A stretch of DNA of 64,000 bases from an uncultured Bacteroidales bacterium (GTDB lineage: Bacteria > Bacteroidota > Bacteroidia > Bacteroidales > P3): NCBI GenBank assembly GCA_947167075.1, contig CAMVGR010000007.1, positions 1-64,000 of the forward strand, in the 5' to 3' direction. This document shows positions 18,784-29,175 of this stretch, piece by piece (position 1 is the first letter of the stretch; every line of letters begins with the position of its first letter). Both the position numbers and the translations under genes were made by a program. The notes under the pieces were generated by a model. That model had not been told where the DNA came from and searched no databases. It saw only the letters and a list, made by a program, of their open reading frames with translations.

Positions 18784-18815
18784 TTTTGCTAGACGGAAAA
18801 AAGATCGTATATTTG
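18784..18815 (+). promoter_or_regulatory. Promoter of leuS
   Basis: TTTTG at 18784-18788, 19 bases, TATATTTG at 18808-18815; the leuS ATG is 41 bases on. Confidence 0.85.
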
Positions 18816-18855
18816 CAGTTTCTAGACAGAGCGATTGGCTTAGCTAAATGATTGA

Positions 18856-21738
18856 ATGAAAATGGACTATAATTTCGGAGAAATCGAACCGCGATGGCAA
18901 AACCGTTGGCGGGAGGAGGGCGTATACCATGTGAAGAACGGTGGAGAGCGTCCGCATTACTATGTTTTGGATATGTTTCCATACCCATCGGGGGCAGGTT
19001 TGCATGTGGGACACCCCCTGGGTTATATTGCGAGCGACATCTATGCACGCTACAAGCGGCTTAGAGGATACAATGTGTTGCACCCCATGGGCTATGATGC
19101 CTATGGCCTGCCTGCCGAGCAGTATGCCATACAGACGGGGCAACACCCTGCTGTGACAACCGAGCAGAACATTGCTCGCTATCGTGAGCAGTTGGACAAA
19201 ATAGGCTTCTCGTTCGATTGGGACAGAGAGGTCCGCACCTGCGATCCGCACTATTATAAGTGGACTCAGTGGACTTTTATACAGCTCTTTAAACACTACT
19301 ACGACAACGTTGCCGGAAAAGCACTCCCCATTGCTGACTTGGAGCAACGCTTTGCCACCAAGGGCACGGAAGGCTTGGATGCGGCCTGTAGCGAGGAAAT
19401 GTCCTTCACCGCCGAAGAGTGGAACCGCTGGGACGAGCAGCACAAGCAGAAGGCTTTGATGAACTATCGTCTGGCATATCTGGCGGATATCCCCGTCAAC
19501 TGGTGTGCCGAACTTGGGACGGTGCTGGCCAACGACGAGGTGGTAGGTGGGTTGAGCGTACGAGGTGGCTATCCTGTCGAGCGCAAGCTAATGCGCCAGT
19601 GGAGCCTTCGCATCACTGCCTATGCCCAGCGATTGGTGGATGGATTGGAACAAGTGGACTGGACCGACTCGCTTAAAGAGATACAGCGCAACTGGATAGG
19701 CCGTTCGGAGGGTGCTGCAGTGTGGTTCCCGCTAGATGTGCCGACCAATGGCAATATACTTCCGGGTGCACAGGCCTACATGTCGCAGTTTGACCCCAAG
19801 CCAGTGCCTAGCTTCGAGATATTCACCACCCGTCCCGATACCATCTTCGGGGTTACCTTCATGGTGCTATGCCCCGAGCATGAGCTGATTGGCCAAATCA
19901 CCACTCCCGACCGCAAGGCAGAAGTGGAAGAGTATGTCAATTGGGCCAAAAACCGTTCGGAACGCGAACGCCAGGCCGAAGTGAAAAAGGTGAGCGGTGT
20001 CTTCACCGGTGCCTATGCCGTCAATCCTCTTACGGAGGAGAAGATACCGATCTATGTGAGCGATTATGTGTTGGCGGGCTACGGTACGGGTGCTATTATG
20101 GCGGTTCCGGCTCACGACAGCCGCGACTTCGCCTTTGCTCGCCACTTCAACCTGCCGATACGCCAGGTGGTTTCGCTGGAGAAGGATGTCACCAGCGACC
20201 CCGCCACTTGGAGTGAAAGCATGGATGCCAAGACTGGCTATTCGGTAAACAGCGGGTTTGTCAGTGGTATGAAGGTGAAGGAAGCCATGGCTGCTGTGAT
20301 AGACAAGATAGAAGAGATGGGCATCGGCCACCGCACCGTCAACTATCGTCTGCGTGATGCCATCTTTAGCCGTCAGCGCTATTGGGGCGAGCCGTTCCCT
20401 ATCTACTACAAGGATAATACACCCTATGCTATTCCCGAAGAGTGCCTGCCATTGGAGTTGCCGGAAGTGAAAGAATTCAAGCCTACCGCCACTGGCGAAC
20501 CACCGCTAGGCCATGCCGACTATTGGGCTTGGGATGAGCAGAATAGGTGTGTGGTTTCGAAAAGCAAGGTAGATAATGTACATGTGTTTCCGTTGGAACT
20601 CAGCACTATGCCAGGATTTGCCGGCAGCAGTGGATACTATCTTAGGTACATGGATCCGCACAATGGCAACGAATATTTCTCAAAGGGTGCGGTAGAGTAT
20701 TGGCAGAATGTAGACCTGTATGTCGGAGGAGCCGAACATGGTACGGGGCACCTTATCTATGCTCGGTTCTGGAATAAGTTCCTCTTCGACCTAGGCATGG
20801 CTGTGAAAGAAGAGCCCTTCCAAAAGCTTATCAACCAGGGTATGATACAAGGACGCTCCAACTTCGTGTATAGGAGTAAGTCAGACAAGGATCTTTTCAT
20901 TTCGAAAGGTCTTATCAAGAATATGGATGATGTGACTCCAATACATGTCGATATCAATATTGTCGACAATGATGTCCTTGATGTGGACCGTTTCCGTGCA
21001 TGGAATCCCGATTTTGCAAACGCCCGATTTGAGATGGAAGACGGTAAGTACATCTGTGGTTGGGAAGTGGAAAAGATGAGCAAGAGCATGTTCAATGTGC
21101 AGAATCCCGACGACCTGGTGGCACGATACGGAGCCGACACTCTGCGTTTGTACGAAATGTTCCTTGGCCCTGTCGAGCAGGCTAAGCCATGGGATACTAA
21201 CGGCATCGAAGGCGTGCACCGTTTCTTGAAGAAATTCTGGCGGATGTACGACGGAGTATGTGATGCGGAGGCTAGTAAGGAGGATATGAAGATTCTGCAC
21301 CACACTATTAAAAAGATTACAGACGATGTGGAACGATTCTCATTCAATACGGCGGTCTCCACCTTTATGATCTGTACCAACCAGTTGACAGATAGCAAGT
21401 GCCATAGCCGTCAGGTGCTAGAACCACTGACCATTCTTTTGGCTCCATTTGCACCTCACATAGCGGAGGAGTTGTGGCACCAGATGGGTCATACCACCAC
21501 GATATGTGATGCACAGTGGCCTTCGTTCGACGAGCACTACCTGATTGAAGATACTGTGAAGTATCCGGTCCAGTTCAATGGCAAGATGCGATTCACCATC
21601 GACCTGCCAGCCGATGCTGACCAGACATCAGCACTACAAGCTATCAAGGGATGTGCTGAAGGCCAAAGATGGCTCGACGGCAAAGAACCCAAAAAGGTGG
21701 TGTTTGTTCCTAAAAAGATTATAAATATAGTACTATAA
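18856..21738 (+). CDS. leuS: Leucyl-tRNA synthetase
   Basis: 960 residues, class I synthetase. HIGH motif as HVGH (residues 50-53) after YPSGAGL, editing (CP1) domain with the threonine-rich [12 protein letters not shown], and KMSKS in [13 protein letters not shown]-terminal anticodon-binding domain ends with KKIINIVL. The length is longer than the ~860 of E. coli, as usual in Bacteroidota. The next gene, nusB, starts 3 bases after the stop. The start could be the ATG at 18856 or the one two codons later. Confidence 0.97.
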   Translation: MKMDYNFGEIEPRWQNRWREEGVYHVKNGGERPHYYVLDMFPYPSGAGLHVGHPLGYIASDIYARYKRLRGYNVLHPMGYDAYGLPAEQYAIQTGQHPAVTTEQNIARYREQLDKIGFSFDWDREVRTCDPHYYKWTQWTFIQLFKHYYDNVAGKALPIADLEQRFATKGTEGLDAACSEEMSFTAEEWNRWDEQHKQKALMNYRLAYLADIPVNWCAELGTVLANDEVVGGLSVRGGYPVERKLMRQWSLRITAYAQRLVDGLEQVDWTDSLKEIQRNWIGRSEGAAVWFPLDVPTNGNILPGAQAYMSQFDPKPVPSFEIFTTRPDTIFGVTFMVLCPEHELIGQITTPDRKAEVEEYVNWAKNRSERERQAEVKKVSGVFTGAYAVNPLTEEKIPIYVSDYVLAGYGTGAIMAVPAHDSRDFAFARHFNLPIRQVVSLEKDVTSDPATWSESMDAKTGYSVNSGFVSGMKVKEAMAAVIDKIEEMGIGHRTVNYRLRDAIFSRQRYWGEPFPIYYKDNTPYAIPEECLPLELPEVKEFKPTATGEPPLGHADYWAWDEQNRCVVSKSKVDNVHVFPLELSTMPGFAGSSGYYLRYMDPHNGNEYFSKGAVEYWQNVDLYVGGAEHGTGHLIYARFWNKFLFDLGMAVKEEPFQKLINQGMIQGRSNFVYRSKSDKDLFISKGLIKNMDDVTPIHVDINIVDNDVLDVDRFRAWNPDFANARFEMEDGKYICGWEVEKMSKSMFNVQNPDDLVARYGADTLRLYEMFLGPVEQAKPWDTNGIEGVHRFLKKFWRMYDGVCDAEASKEDMKILHHTIKKITDDVERFSFNTAVSTFMICTNQLTDSKCHSRQVLEPLTILLAPFAPHIAEELWHQMGHTTTICDAQWPSFDEHYLIEDTVKYPVQFNGKMRFTIDLPADADQTSALQAIKGCAEGQRWLDGKEPKKVVFVPKKIINIVL

Positions 21739-21741
21739 CAC

Positions 21742-22722
21742 ATGCTTAGCCGACATTTCTTACGCTGCAAGGTATTGCAGGCACTATACGCCACTCAGAT
21801 AGACGGAAAGGAAAGCGTAGATACACCGCGTGATTTCGAATACCATATCGGACGGCTTAACGAACTAGGAATACTTCAGGTGGCCCTGTTGCCAAAGATG
21901 ATGCAAATGGCCGAACGAGTGTTCGAAGAGGGACGCAAAAAGTTCCGTCCCACACAGGCGGATAAACAGCCTAATCTTAAATTTCTCAACAACATCTTCC
22001 TTACACGTCTGTCGGATGTGTTCGAGCTGAAGAAGGATATTGAGCGATGGGGAGGCTGTTGGGAAACCAATGAGGATATGGTAAGAGAGGCATTTATTGA
22101 GTTTCGCCAGACCAAAATTTATGGCGACTACCTCTCGTTCCCTGAATGTGATTTCAAGACTGACCATGAATTTGTGGTCAATCTCTTCCGTTGGCTGATG
22201 AACAAAGAAACCCTTGTAGGTGCCATGCAGGAACGCTCGCTGCTCTGGGAGGATGATTTTGAACAGATTGCCCAGTACAATTTTATGATGCTAAAGGCAA
22301 TAACGGAGGATCAACTGAACGAAGCAATGCAGTGGCCTATCATGTATGACAAGCGAATCGAAAAGGATGAAGCCGACATGGAATTCGCACGGATGCTGCT
22401 ACGCGAAAGTATGGCACTCCGCGAGGAAACCGACGATATGATACGTCAACGTCTGCAGGGATGGGAGTTTGAGCGTGTGGCACTGATGGATAAGCTACTT
22501 ATCAATATGGCTGTAGCAGAATTGATACATTGCCCAACCATTCCGGAGAAAGTGACAATAGACGAATACATCGAACTGTCGAAAGAGTTCAGTACTGAAC
22601 GCAGTAAGTTATTTATTAATGGACTACTGGACAAACTCCTGCTCGAACTTCGCAAACAGGGTCGCGTGAAAAAGACTGGTCGTGGTTTGTTGAACAATAT
22701 GGATGAGGATACTTCATTATGA
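21742..22722 (+). CDS. nusB: Transcription antitermination factor NusB (long Bacteroidota form)
   Basis: 326 residues against about 140 in E. coli. The start MLSRHFLRCKVLQALYA matches the NusB helix 1 pattern (R-x-x-x-x-x-x-L-Y), and the C-terminal third (ALMDKLLINMAVAELIHCPT and EFSTERSKLFINGLLDKL) is the rest of the NusB fold; the middle is the helical insertion normal in this phylum. NusB with S10 binds boxA and supports rRNA transcription. Neighbours yajC, ybbR-like and coaE follow, an order conserved in Bacteroidota. Confidence 0.92.
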   Translation: MLSRHFLRCKVLQALYATQIDGKESVDTPRDFEYHIGRLNELGILQVALLPKMMQMAERVFEEGRKKFRPTQADKQPNLKFLNNIFLTRLSDVFELKKDIERWGGCWETNEDMVREAFIEFRQTKIYGDYLSFPECDFKTDHEFVVNLFRWLMNKETLVGAMQERSLLWEDDFEQIAQYNFMMLKAITEDQLNEAMQWPIMYDKRIEKDEADMEFARMLLRESMALREETDDMIRQRLQGWEFERVALMDKLLINMAVAELIHCPTIPEKVTIDEYIELSKEFSTERSKLFINGLLDKLLLELRKQGRVKKTGRGLLNNMDEDTSL

Positions 22723-23174
22723 AAAAAGCGAGTTTATTTATCTTTATTATAGTGTCGTTTGCATGTGTGCTGACAGCTGGCTGCAAACAAAAGAGCGAAG
22801 ATGTCGGTGTAGACTTGATACGCAACCCGATGAGTGCCATGGGATATGACGAAAAGGCCAAGATGCCGGTTATTAGCTTTGATAGTGAGATGCACGATTT
22901 CGGTCGCTTGTCGGCAGGTGAGAATGTGAGCTACAGTTTCCATTTCCGCAATACGGGCAATTCGGACCTTATTATCAGTGGTTGCAGCGCAACCTGTGGA
23001 TGCACTGTTGCCGACTATCCCAAAGGTCGTGTGGCCCCGGGTGGCGATGGATATGTGACAGTCACCTTTAAGAGTGCTGGCAAGAGTGGTCAGCAATTCC
23101 AGGAAGTGACGGTGGTGAGCAATGCCCAGCCGTCTCGCACCAAGCTTAAGATTGTGGCACAGGTGGCATACTAA
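22719..23174 (+). CDS. DUF1573 lipoprotein
   Basis: 151 residues. Lipoprotein signal MKKASLFIFIIVSFACVLTAGC with Cys22 as the lipid site. The rest is one DUF1573 domain, an Ig-like ASH/MSP-type fold: FDSEMHDFGRLSAGENVSYS, then FRNTGNSDLIISGCSATCGC. Widespread in Bacteroidota, function unknown. It overlaps the end of nusB by four bases (ATGA). Confidence 0.92.
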   Translation: MKKASLFIFIIVSFACVLTAGCKQKSEDVGVDLIRNPMSAMGYDEKAKMPVISFDSEMHDFGRLSAGENVSYSFHFRNTGNSDLIISGCSATCGCTVADYPKGRVAPGGDGYVTVTFKSAGKSGQQFQEVTVVSNAQPSRTKLKIVAQVAY

Positions 23175-23208
23175 TTGAATGTAGAACAAAATAATATAAT
23201 AGAAAGTT

Positions 23209-23520
23209 ATGACTAATATGATTCTTTTACAAGCCCAAGGGCAGGGTGGTGGTACGATGTGGATTTGGATGATTGCCATCCTGGTAATCATGTGGCTCCT
23301 TATGATGCGTCCCCAACGCAAGAAGGAAAAAGAGGAGCAGAAGTTCCGCAACTCGCTGAAGAAAGGTGACCGCGTGGTGTTTAGCGGTGGTATTTATGGA
23401 AAAGTGCATTCGGTAGAGAACAATACCGTCGATGTGGAGGTGTCCAATGGTGTAGTTCTGACTGTCGAAAAATCGATGATTCAGCCTGCACCCGAGCCTA
23501 AGGTGGAAGAGAAGAAGTGA
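23209..23520 (+). CDS. yajC: Preprotein translocase accessory subunit YajC
   Basis: 103 residues. One membrane segment (about 17-32, MWIWMIAILVIMWLLMM) followed directly by RPQRKKEKEEQ, the YajC hallmark, then a small beta domain (LKKGDRVVFSGGIYGKVHSV). It associates with SecDF in the inner membrane. The next gene starts within its stop codon. Confidence 0.95.
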   Translation: MTNMILLQAQGQGGGTMWIWMIAILVIMWLLMMRPQRKKEKEEQKFRNSLKKGDRVVFSGGIYGKVHSVENNTVDVEVSNGVVLTVEKSMIQPAPEPKVEEKK

Positions 23521-24416
23521 AGCATTTCTTGGTCATACTGGGGATTACTGCCTTGGTGTGGCTAGGTGTGTCGATGTCCGAAGACAATACGTATCCGATG
23601 CAGGTACGTGTGCAGATGTCGGGCTTCGACACTGTGCGTTATGCCCTTCTGCGGGCTGACACGATTCTCGATGTGGATGCAACGATGTCCGGGTTTAATG
23701 CCATGCTGCAGGGCATTATCAATCCTCGACCGGAACTTAAGGTTGACCTCTCCGAAGAAAGCTGCAGTGTCGCAATAGACGATCTCGAGCAACCGTTGCG
23801 GCGTTGCTTTATCGGTGCAAAACAGGTAGTATGCGAACGAGATTCGGTACGAGCCATTCTCTCCGAGCGACATAGCCGAATATACCAACCACGACTCGAT
23901 CAGGTGGAGTTTGGTTTCGCCGAGCAGTGTGGGCTCTTTGGAGAACCTACAGTACAACCAAGCAATGTGATACTCTATGGCCCTAAGGAGGAATTGGACA
24001 AGATCGATGAAATCAGGGTTGAGCCGACCGTGATCACCAATATCTCGCAAAACAGTACCTATCGCCTTAATTTGGAGCCGGTGTGGAATCGATATATCGA
24101 CGTACACCCATCGACGAGCAAGGTGTCGGTGTATGTGCCTGTAGAGCCCTTTGTGGAACAAGAATACAGAGTGCCAATTCAGGTTGAGGGGGCCGACAGC
24201 ACTGTTTCGCTGCGTCTTTATCCTGCAGAGGTGACGGTGCGAGCATGGGTTCCGCAACGTGAGTTGGTGAAACACCCCGACATAAAGGTCTATATCGACT
24301 ATGACGAGGCTCTAAAAGGCAGTGGAAACGTCACCCCACGCCTAGCTGAGTTCCCTTCTTTTGTGCGTCCACGCAGCATCGAACCTGGTGTGATACAAAC
24401 CGTTGTCATCAAATGA
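23517..24416 (+). CDS. YbbR-domain protein (CdaR-like)
   Basis: 299 residues from a GTG start overlapping the yajC stop (GTGA). One N-terminal membrane anchor (LVILGITALVWLGVSM) followed by YbbR-type beta repeats, for example FGEPTVQPSNVILYGPKEEL and VSLRLYPAEVTVRAWVP. In Firmicutes the family controls the di-adenylate cyclase CdaA; no cyclase is next to it here, and in Bacteroidota the role is not established. Same order yajC, ybbR, coaE is common in the phylum. Confidence 0.85.
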   Translation: MKHFLVILGITALVWLGVSMSEDNTYPMQVRVQMSGFDTVRYALLRADTILDVDATMSGFNAMLQGIINPRPELKVDLSEESCSVAIDDLEQPLRRCFIGAKQVVCERDSVRAILSERHSRIYQPRLDQVEFGFAEQCGLFGEPTVQPSNVILYGPKEELDKIDEIRVEPTVITNISQNSTYRLNLEPVWNRYIDVHPSTSKVSVYVPVEPFVEQEYRVPIQVEGADSTVSLRLYPAEVTVRAWVPQRELVKHPDIKVYIDYDEALKGSGNVTPRLAEFPSFVRPRSIEPGVIQTVVIK

Positions 24417-25018
24417 TACGTGTTGGGATTACCGGAGGCATAGGCTGTGGCAAAAGTACAGTGCTGGCCGAATTTGAGAAAATCGGTGTCCCTTGTTTTA
24501 TATCCGATCGTGCAGGTGCGGATTGCTATCGTGATAGGGTGTTTCTGAAAGAGCTCCGTCAGCTATTTGGCGATGCTGTGTTCCTGCCCGACGGCAGTGT
24601 GGACAAGAAGGCTATAGCAGCCCGTGTATTTGCCGACCACCGGATGATGGAGCAACTCAATCAGATGGTGCATCCCCGCGTTATGCACCGTTTCGAACAG
24701 TTCTGCCTCCAAAATGCCACGGCCGACTATGTGCTGTTCGAAAGTGCTATCCTCTATGATTATGGCTTCGACCGCGTGATGGATGCCGTGGTGTGTGTAT
24801 ATCTCGACCTTGAGGAACGCATCATCCGGCTTGCTGTCCGCGATGGTGTGTCGCGTTCGCAGATTATGTCGCGAATCGCGGCTCAGATGCCTGCAGAAGA
24901 AGTGATGATGAAGGCCGACTATGTGATTCTAAACTACGAGGGTAACCCGCGACAGCGCCAGGTAAAGACCATCGATGCATGGCTACGGCGGCAGGGTGGA
25001 ACGACGATTCGGACTTGA
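24413..25018 (+). CDS. coaE: Dephospho-CoA kinase
   Basis: 201 residues. Last step of coenzyme A synthesis: phosphorylates the ribose 3'-OH of dephospho-CoA. P-loop GITGGIGCGKS (residues 5-15), DRAGAD, and IAAQMPAEEVMMKADYVI in the C-terminal part. It overlaps the ybbR-like gene by four bases (ATGA) and closes the leuS-nusB-yajC run. Confidence 0.96.
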   Translation: MIRVGITGGIGCGKSTVLAEFEKIGVPCFISDRAGADCYRDRVFLKELRQLFGDAVFLPDGSVDKKAIAARVFADHRMMEQLNQMVHPRVMHRFEQFCLQNATADYVLFESAILYDYGFDRVMDAVVCVYLDLEERIIRLAVRDGVSRSQIMSRIAAQMPAEEVMMKADYVILNYEGNPRQRQVKTIDAWLRRQGGTTIRT

Positions 25019-25063
25019 TAAATTGGCAACAAATGCGTAGGCACTCCGTCTCTGCCGGCTGAC

Positions 25064-25115
25064 GTCACGGTTCATGTACGGCTCATGTACGGTTCATGTA
25101 CGGATGAAGTACGGT
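25064..25115 (+). repeat. CCGTACATGCA repeat element, copy 2
   Basis: On the plus strand GTCACGGTTCATGTACGG, two more TTCATGTACGG-type units, then ATGAAGTACGGTGGTG. It is the reverse complement of the form at 17114, and lies 60 bases upstream of the plus-strand GH3 gene. Confidence 0.85.
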
Positions 25116-25174
25116 GGTGATGCGTAAGAAATGAGTAGATATAATAGAGTATCCAAAATAAAACAAACAATGCA

Positions 25175-27451
25175 ATGATGAGTAGAAACGCAAGGATATT
25201 GGCCGCCATGCTGGTGTCGACACTGATGTCCTGCTCGCTGCAGGCACAGACCTTCGATGCCCGCGGTATGCACTTCCGCAGTCCAGAGTCGCGATGGATA
25301 GATTCGGTGATGAACCAGATGACGATGGAGCAGAAGGTGGCACAGCTGATGGTAGTGCGTGTACCGCTTAACATGACAGACGAGCAGGCCGCCGAGTTCT
25401 CGGCACGTATGAATGGATATGGTGTGGGTGGAATGTGCTTCTTCGCCGGCACAGCCATACGACAGGCCGCACTGACTCGACAGTTCCAGCACGATGCGGC
25501 GATGCCCCTGCTTATTGCCATCGATGCAGAGTGGGGACTGGGCATGCGACTAAAGGATATGTTCTCCTTCCCTCGGAATGCCAAGTTCGGACAGTTGGCT
25601 CCTGGAGCCGACTCGTTGGTGTATCGTATGGGAGAAGAGATAGGCCTACAATGCCGTAAAATGGGTATACATATCAACTTCGCCCCTGTGGTGGACATCA
25701 ATTCCAATCCTAAGAACCCCGTGATTGGCACCCGATCGTTCGGAACCGATAGGGAGCGGGTCAGCCAGTTGGGTATCATGTATATGCAAGGTTTGCAAAG
25801 CCATGGCGTGATGGCCGTGGCTAAGCACTTCCCAGGACATGGCGACACCGATGCCGATTCGCATCTCGAGCTGCCTGTCATTAACCATTCGTTGGCCTAT
25901 ATCGACACGATCGACCTCTATCCGTTCCGCCGGATGATAGAGGCTGGGGTGCAGGGAGTGATGACTGCACATCTACAAGTGAATGCCATCGATGCCGAGC
26001 ATCCGTCGTCGCTCAGCCCGAAGATGGTAGATGGATTGCTTCGCAAACAAATGGGATTCAACGGCATGATAATAACCGATGGACTCGATATGAAAGGCGT
26101 CACCAACACATACGGAGCTGGCAATGGCGAGTTGGCAGCACTTCTGGCCGGTAACGACATACTGTTGCTGCCGCCCGATGTGCCGAAAGCCATCGAGACT
26201 ATCACCAACGCGGCAAACAAGACCGACAGTGTGCGTGCAGCGGTCGACTACCACTGCCGCCGCATCTTGGAATACAAGTATCGCAACGTCTTGCCTCGGA
26301 TGGACGAACCTGTGTCGGTGCCAGATGACGACGATATGGAACGTTGTCACAATATTGTTCGCGAATTGTATTTCAATATCGACCGCCGTATCGACAGTAT
26401 TGTCAATAATGCCATCGATTCGATGGCAATGCCAGGATGTCAAGTGGTTGTGATGCACCGTGGCGAGGTGAAGATCGACCGTTGCTATGGCCGTCAGACC
26501 TATGACAACACCTCTTTGCCGGTCACACCCGAGACGATCTACGACCTAGCATCGCTCACCAAGGTGTGTGCCACTACGTTAGCAGTCATGAAGCTAGTCG
26601 ACGAAAGGCAGCTCAGCCTAGACGATCCCCTCAGCAAGTATCTCCCATATCTCGATTCAACCGATAAGCGTTCCATCACAGTGCGTGAGGTGATGAGCCA
26701 TCAAGCCCGCCTGAAAGCTTTCGATGCCTATTGGCAGAAGTCGAACAACCGCGACAGCATACTGCTGATGGTGGCACAGTCGCCCCTCAATGCAGACAGC
26801 AAGATGGTCTATAGCGACCTGGGATTCATGCTGATGGCCGATGTGGTAGAACGTGTTAGCGGTATGCCGTTGGAGCGATATGTAGACGAATACTTCTATC
26901 GTCCTATGGGTTTGTCTAACACCATGTTCCGTCCGTTGGAGAATTCCAACGTCGATCCACAACGTATTGCACCTACCGAGCTCGACACAATCAGAGGTTT
27001 AATAAGAGGCAATGTGCACGACCCCAACGCTTATGCGATGGGTGGCGTAAGTGGACATGCTGGCCTTTTTTCTAACGCTCGCGACGTGGCCACGCTTATG
27101 CAGATGCTGTTGAATGGTGGCGAGTTGAATGGCCGTCGCTACATTTCGAAAGAGACCCTCGCGATATTTACCAATCGCCACTTTGCCGACCAGGGTAATC
27201 GTCGTGCATTGGGATTCGACAAACAGCTCTTCTCGCCTAGCACAAATGGCCAGACATGCCCCGAGGCATCGCAAGCAAGCTATGGACATACCGGATTCAC
27301 AGGGACAATGGTATGGGTAGACCCCCAATTCGATTTGGTATATGTCTTCTTATCCAACCGTGTCTACCCGACATCCACACCCAACAAACTGGCTCGGATG
27401 AATGTCCGTACAGATATTCAATCGGTAATATATAGTATTCTAAAACAATAG
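25175..27451 (+). CDS. GH3 beta-N-acetylhexosaminidase fused to a serine beta-lactamase-like domain
   Basis: 758 residues. Signal peptide with a possible lipobox (TLMSC) or cleavage after QAQ. Residues ~35-385: glycoside hydrolase family 3 with the NagZ signature [18 protein letters not shown] and [10 protein letters not shown]. Residues ~410-758: class C beta-lactamase/esterase fold with SLTK (catalytic Ser), YSDLGF in place of YxN, and HTGFTG in place of KTG. Such fusions in Bacteroidota are thought to act in peptidoglycan recycling in the periplasm. Many relatives are ~1,000 residues with the GH3 C-terminal domain between the two parts; that domain seems absent here. Two ATGs in a row (25175, 25178). 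Confidence 0.9.
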   Translation: MMSRNARILAAMLVSTLMSCSLQAQTFDARGMHFRSPESRWIDSVMNQMTMEQKVAQLMVVRVPLNMTDEQAAEFSARMNGYGVGGMCFFAGTAIRQAALTRQFQHDAAMPLLIAIDAEWGLGMRLKDMFSFPRNAKFGQLAPGADSLVYRMGEEIGLQCRKMGIHINFAPVVDINSNPKNPVIGTRSFGTDRERVSQLGIMYMQGLQSHGVMAVAKHFPGHGDTDADSHLELPVINHSLAYIDTIDLYPFRRMIEAGVQGVMTAHLQVNAIDAEHPSSLSPKMVDGLLRKQMGFNGMIITDGLDMKGVTNTYGAGNGELAALLAGNDILLLPPDVPKAIETITNAANKTDSVRAAVDYHCRRILEYKYRNVLPRMDEPVSVPDDDDMERCHNIVRELYFNIDRRIDSIVNNAIDSMAMPGCQVVVMHRGEVKIDRCYGRQTYDNTSLPVTPETIYDLASLTKVCATTLAVMKLVDERQLSLDDPLSKYLPYLDSTDKRSITVREVMSHQARLKAFDAYWQKSNNRDSILLMVAQSPLNADSKMVYSDLGFMLMADVVERVSGMPLERYVDEYFYRPMGLSNTMFRPLENSNVDPQRIAPTELDTIRGLIRGNVHDPNAYAMGGVSGHAGLFSNARDVATLMQMLLNGGELNGRRYISKETLAIFTNRHFADQGNRRALGFDKQLFSPSTNGQTCPEASQASYGHTGFTGTMVWVDPQFDLVYVFLSNRVYPTSTPNKLARMNVRTDIQSVIYSILKQ

Positions 27452-27452
27452 T

Positions 27453-28268
27453 ATGGCAAATATTCTCAAATGGCTCTTTGCAGGGCTCGGTTGGTCAATA
27501 GGAGGTCCGATAGGAGCACTATTGGGCTACTGGTTGGGCAAGGCGATCTCGCCCGACCGACAGATAGGTGGTGCATCTGGGTTCTCTTCGTCGCATCGTG
27601 GCCCATACCGCAACACGGGTACCCAACAGGATATCAATGTGGCATTGATGGTCCTGATTGCCGCAGTGATGAAGGTGGATGGCGCTGTGAAACGTAGCGA
27701 GCTAGACTATGTAAAACGCTTCTTGCTGCAGAATTATGGTGAGGATCGTGGCCGCGAAATGCTCAAAGTGCTTCAGCAGATGGTCGAGCAAGATATACCT
27801 ATCGATCAGGTATGTCAGCAGATCAAAATCAATACCGACTATAGCACACGCTACCACATGGTCGATTTTCTCTTCGGAATCGGAGCTGCTGATGGCGATT
27901 TCCACCAGTCGGAAATCAGTATGTTGCGCCTCATTGCACAGTATCTGGGCATCTCTACATCGGACTATACCTCTATCTACGAGCGCCATGTGGGTGGAAG
28001 CGACAGCAGCTATTCAGACTATTCGGGTTCGTCCAATGGCAGTTCGTCTAGCCGTTCATATTCCAAAGACCCGTATCGAGTGCTGGGAATAGACAGTTCG
28101 GCCACCGACGAAGAAGTGAAGAAAGCCTATCGCCGCATGGCTATGAAATACCATCCCGACCGAGTGGCCGGTATGAGTGAGGAAATGCAGCGCAATGCCG
28201 CCGAGCAGATGAAGGAAATCAACGAGGCATACGAGGTAATCAAGCAACGTCGTGCTAGCATGAAGTAG
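27453..28268 (+). CDS. TerB-like and DnaJ-domain co-chaperone (DjlA-like)
   Basis: 271 residues. N-terminal Gly-rich hydrophobic stretch ([20 protein letters not shown]) that may insert in the membrane, a TerB/DjlA helical domain (~60-175: [20 protein letters not shown]), a Ser-rich linker, and a C-terminal J domain (~205-271) with the HPD triad in [10 protein letters not shown] domains stimulate DnaK. It starts one base after the GH3 stop, so it is likely co-transcribed. Confidence 0.92.
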   Translation: MANILKWLFAGLGWSIGGPIGALLGYWLGKAISPDRQIGGASGFSSSHRGPYRNTGTQQDINVALMVLIAAVMKVDGAVKRSELDYVKRFLLQNYGEDRGREMLKVLQQMVEQDIPIDQVCQQIKINTDYSTRYHMVDFLFGIGAADGDFHQSEISMLRLIAQYLGISTSDYTSIYERHVGGSDSSYSDYSGSSNGSSSSRSYSKDPYRVLGIDSSATDEEVKKAYRRMAMKYHPDRVAGMSEEMQRNAAEQMKEINEAYEVIKQRRASMK

Positions 28269-28283
28269 ACAACACGATACCAA

Positions 28284-28322
28284 GAAAAAGGCTGACACAA
28301 TGAGTGTGTCAGCCTTTTTCTT
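28284..28322. terminator. Bidirectional terminator between convergent genes
   Basis: Perfect 16-base inverted repeat (28284-28299 with 28305-28320), loop of 5, with A-run on the left and T-run on the right, so it can serve both the DnaJ-like gene (+) and the phosphorylase gene (-). Confidence 0.93.
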
Positions 28323-28338
28323 ATACTTGTGTTGTATT

Positions 28339-29163
28339 CTATACCAGTCTCTCCACTGTCTTTCCGACGAGCGACTGCATCTCTTTGTGATAGTCGTTCA
28401 GGAATGTGCCGTTCGGTCGGTTGGCGATGATTAGGCACACCGTTAGGGCATCGTGGCCTAGAAGATGGCTGAAACCGTAGATGGCCGATGTCTCCATTTC
28501 TAGGTTTACCACTGGCGTGTTGTCGTATTGGAACGATGCCAACTTCTCGTTCAGGCTATCGATGGCGGGATGCAGACGTACGGTCCGTCCCTGAGGGCCA
28601 TAGAAGCCTGGGGCTGTGGCTGTGATGCCGTGTTTCATGTCGAATGCAACCTTGTCGAGGAGTGTGTGGCTGCAGGCTACACAGTAGGGGCGTGCCAGTG
28701 TGGAGGGAAGCTGCATGTGTTGCTCGAAAGAGTGTTCCATGTCGGGCAACGTGGGTGTCCATTCGTGATAGTAGTTCATCAATCCGTCCAAGCCAATGGC
28801 ATATCGCGAGGCAACGGCATTGCCACATTCTGTCTCCTTTTGAAGCGACCCACAGGTGCCGATTCTTACTATTTTCAGATTGCGACCATCGGCTGCCACA
28901 TCAAGCTCGGTCATTACGATGTCTATATTGTCGCACCCCATACCGGTGGAGAGGGCTGTCATTCGTGTGCCGTGGTATCTGCCAGTGAGGGCATGCAATT
29001 CTCTATTGCATGACTCGTGTTCCACGCTCTCGAACACATGCTTGAACATATCTATCCGTCCGGGGTCTCCTACTAGTAGTACACGGTCGGCGAGGGTGGA
29101 AGGAGTTAAATGTATGTGGTATAGACTACCGTCGGCTGCCAGTGGCAATTCGCTTGCTTTCAT
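28339..29163 (-). CDS. Nucleoside phosphorylase (uridine phosphorylase-like)
   Basis: 274 residues, PNP/UDP family. Phosphorolysis of a nucleoside to base and ribose-1-phosphate. Phosphate-site pattern VLLVGDPGRI, TGMGCDNIDIVMTEL, IVRIGTCGSL, and the ribose-binding NLEMETSAIYGF with the conserved E-M-E. Closest in pattern to Bacteroidota uridine phosphorylase-like enzymes; base specificity cannot be read from sequence alone. Downstream of the Ser/Thr-rich protein gene by 12 bases on the same strand. Confidence 0.9.
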   Translation of the reverse strand: MKASELPLAADGSLYHIHLTPSTLADRVLLVGDPGRIDMFKHVFESVEHESCNRELHALTGRYHGTRMTALSTGMGCDNIDIVMTELDVAADGRNLKIVRIGTCGSLQKETECGNAVASRYAIGLDGLMNYYHEWTPTLPDMEHSFEQHMQLPSTLARPYCVACSHTLLDKVAFDMKHGITATAPGFYGPQGRTVRLHPAIDSLNEKLASFQYDNTPVVNLEMETSAIYGFSHLLGHDALTVCLIIANRPNGTFLNDYHKEMQSLVGKTVERLV

Positions 29164-29175
29164 TTCTTGGTGTTC

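Noticed and set aside
17243..19048. 601-codon reading of the thioredoxin-like gene from 19048
   Set aside because: The first 116 codons overlap leuS and its promoter and lack homology; the signal peptide begins at 18700.
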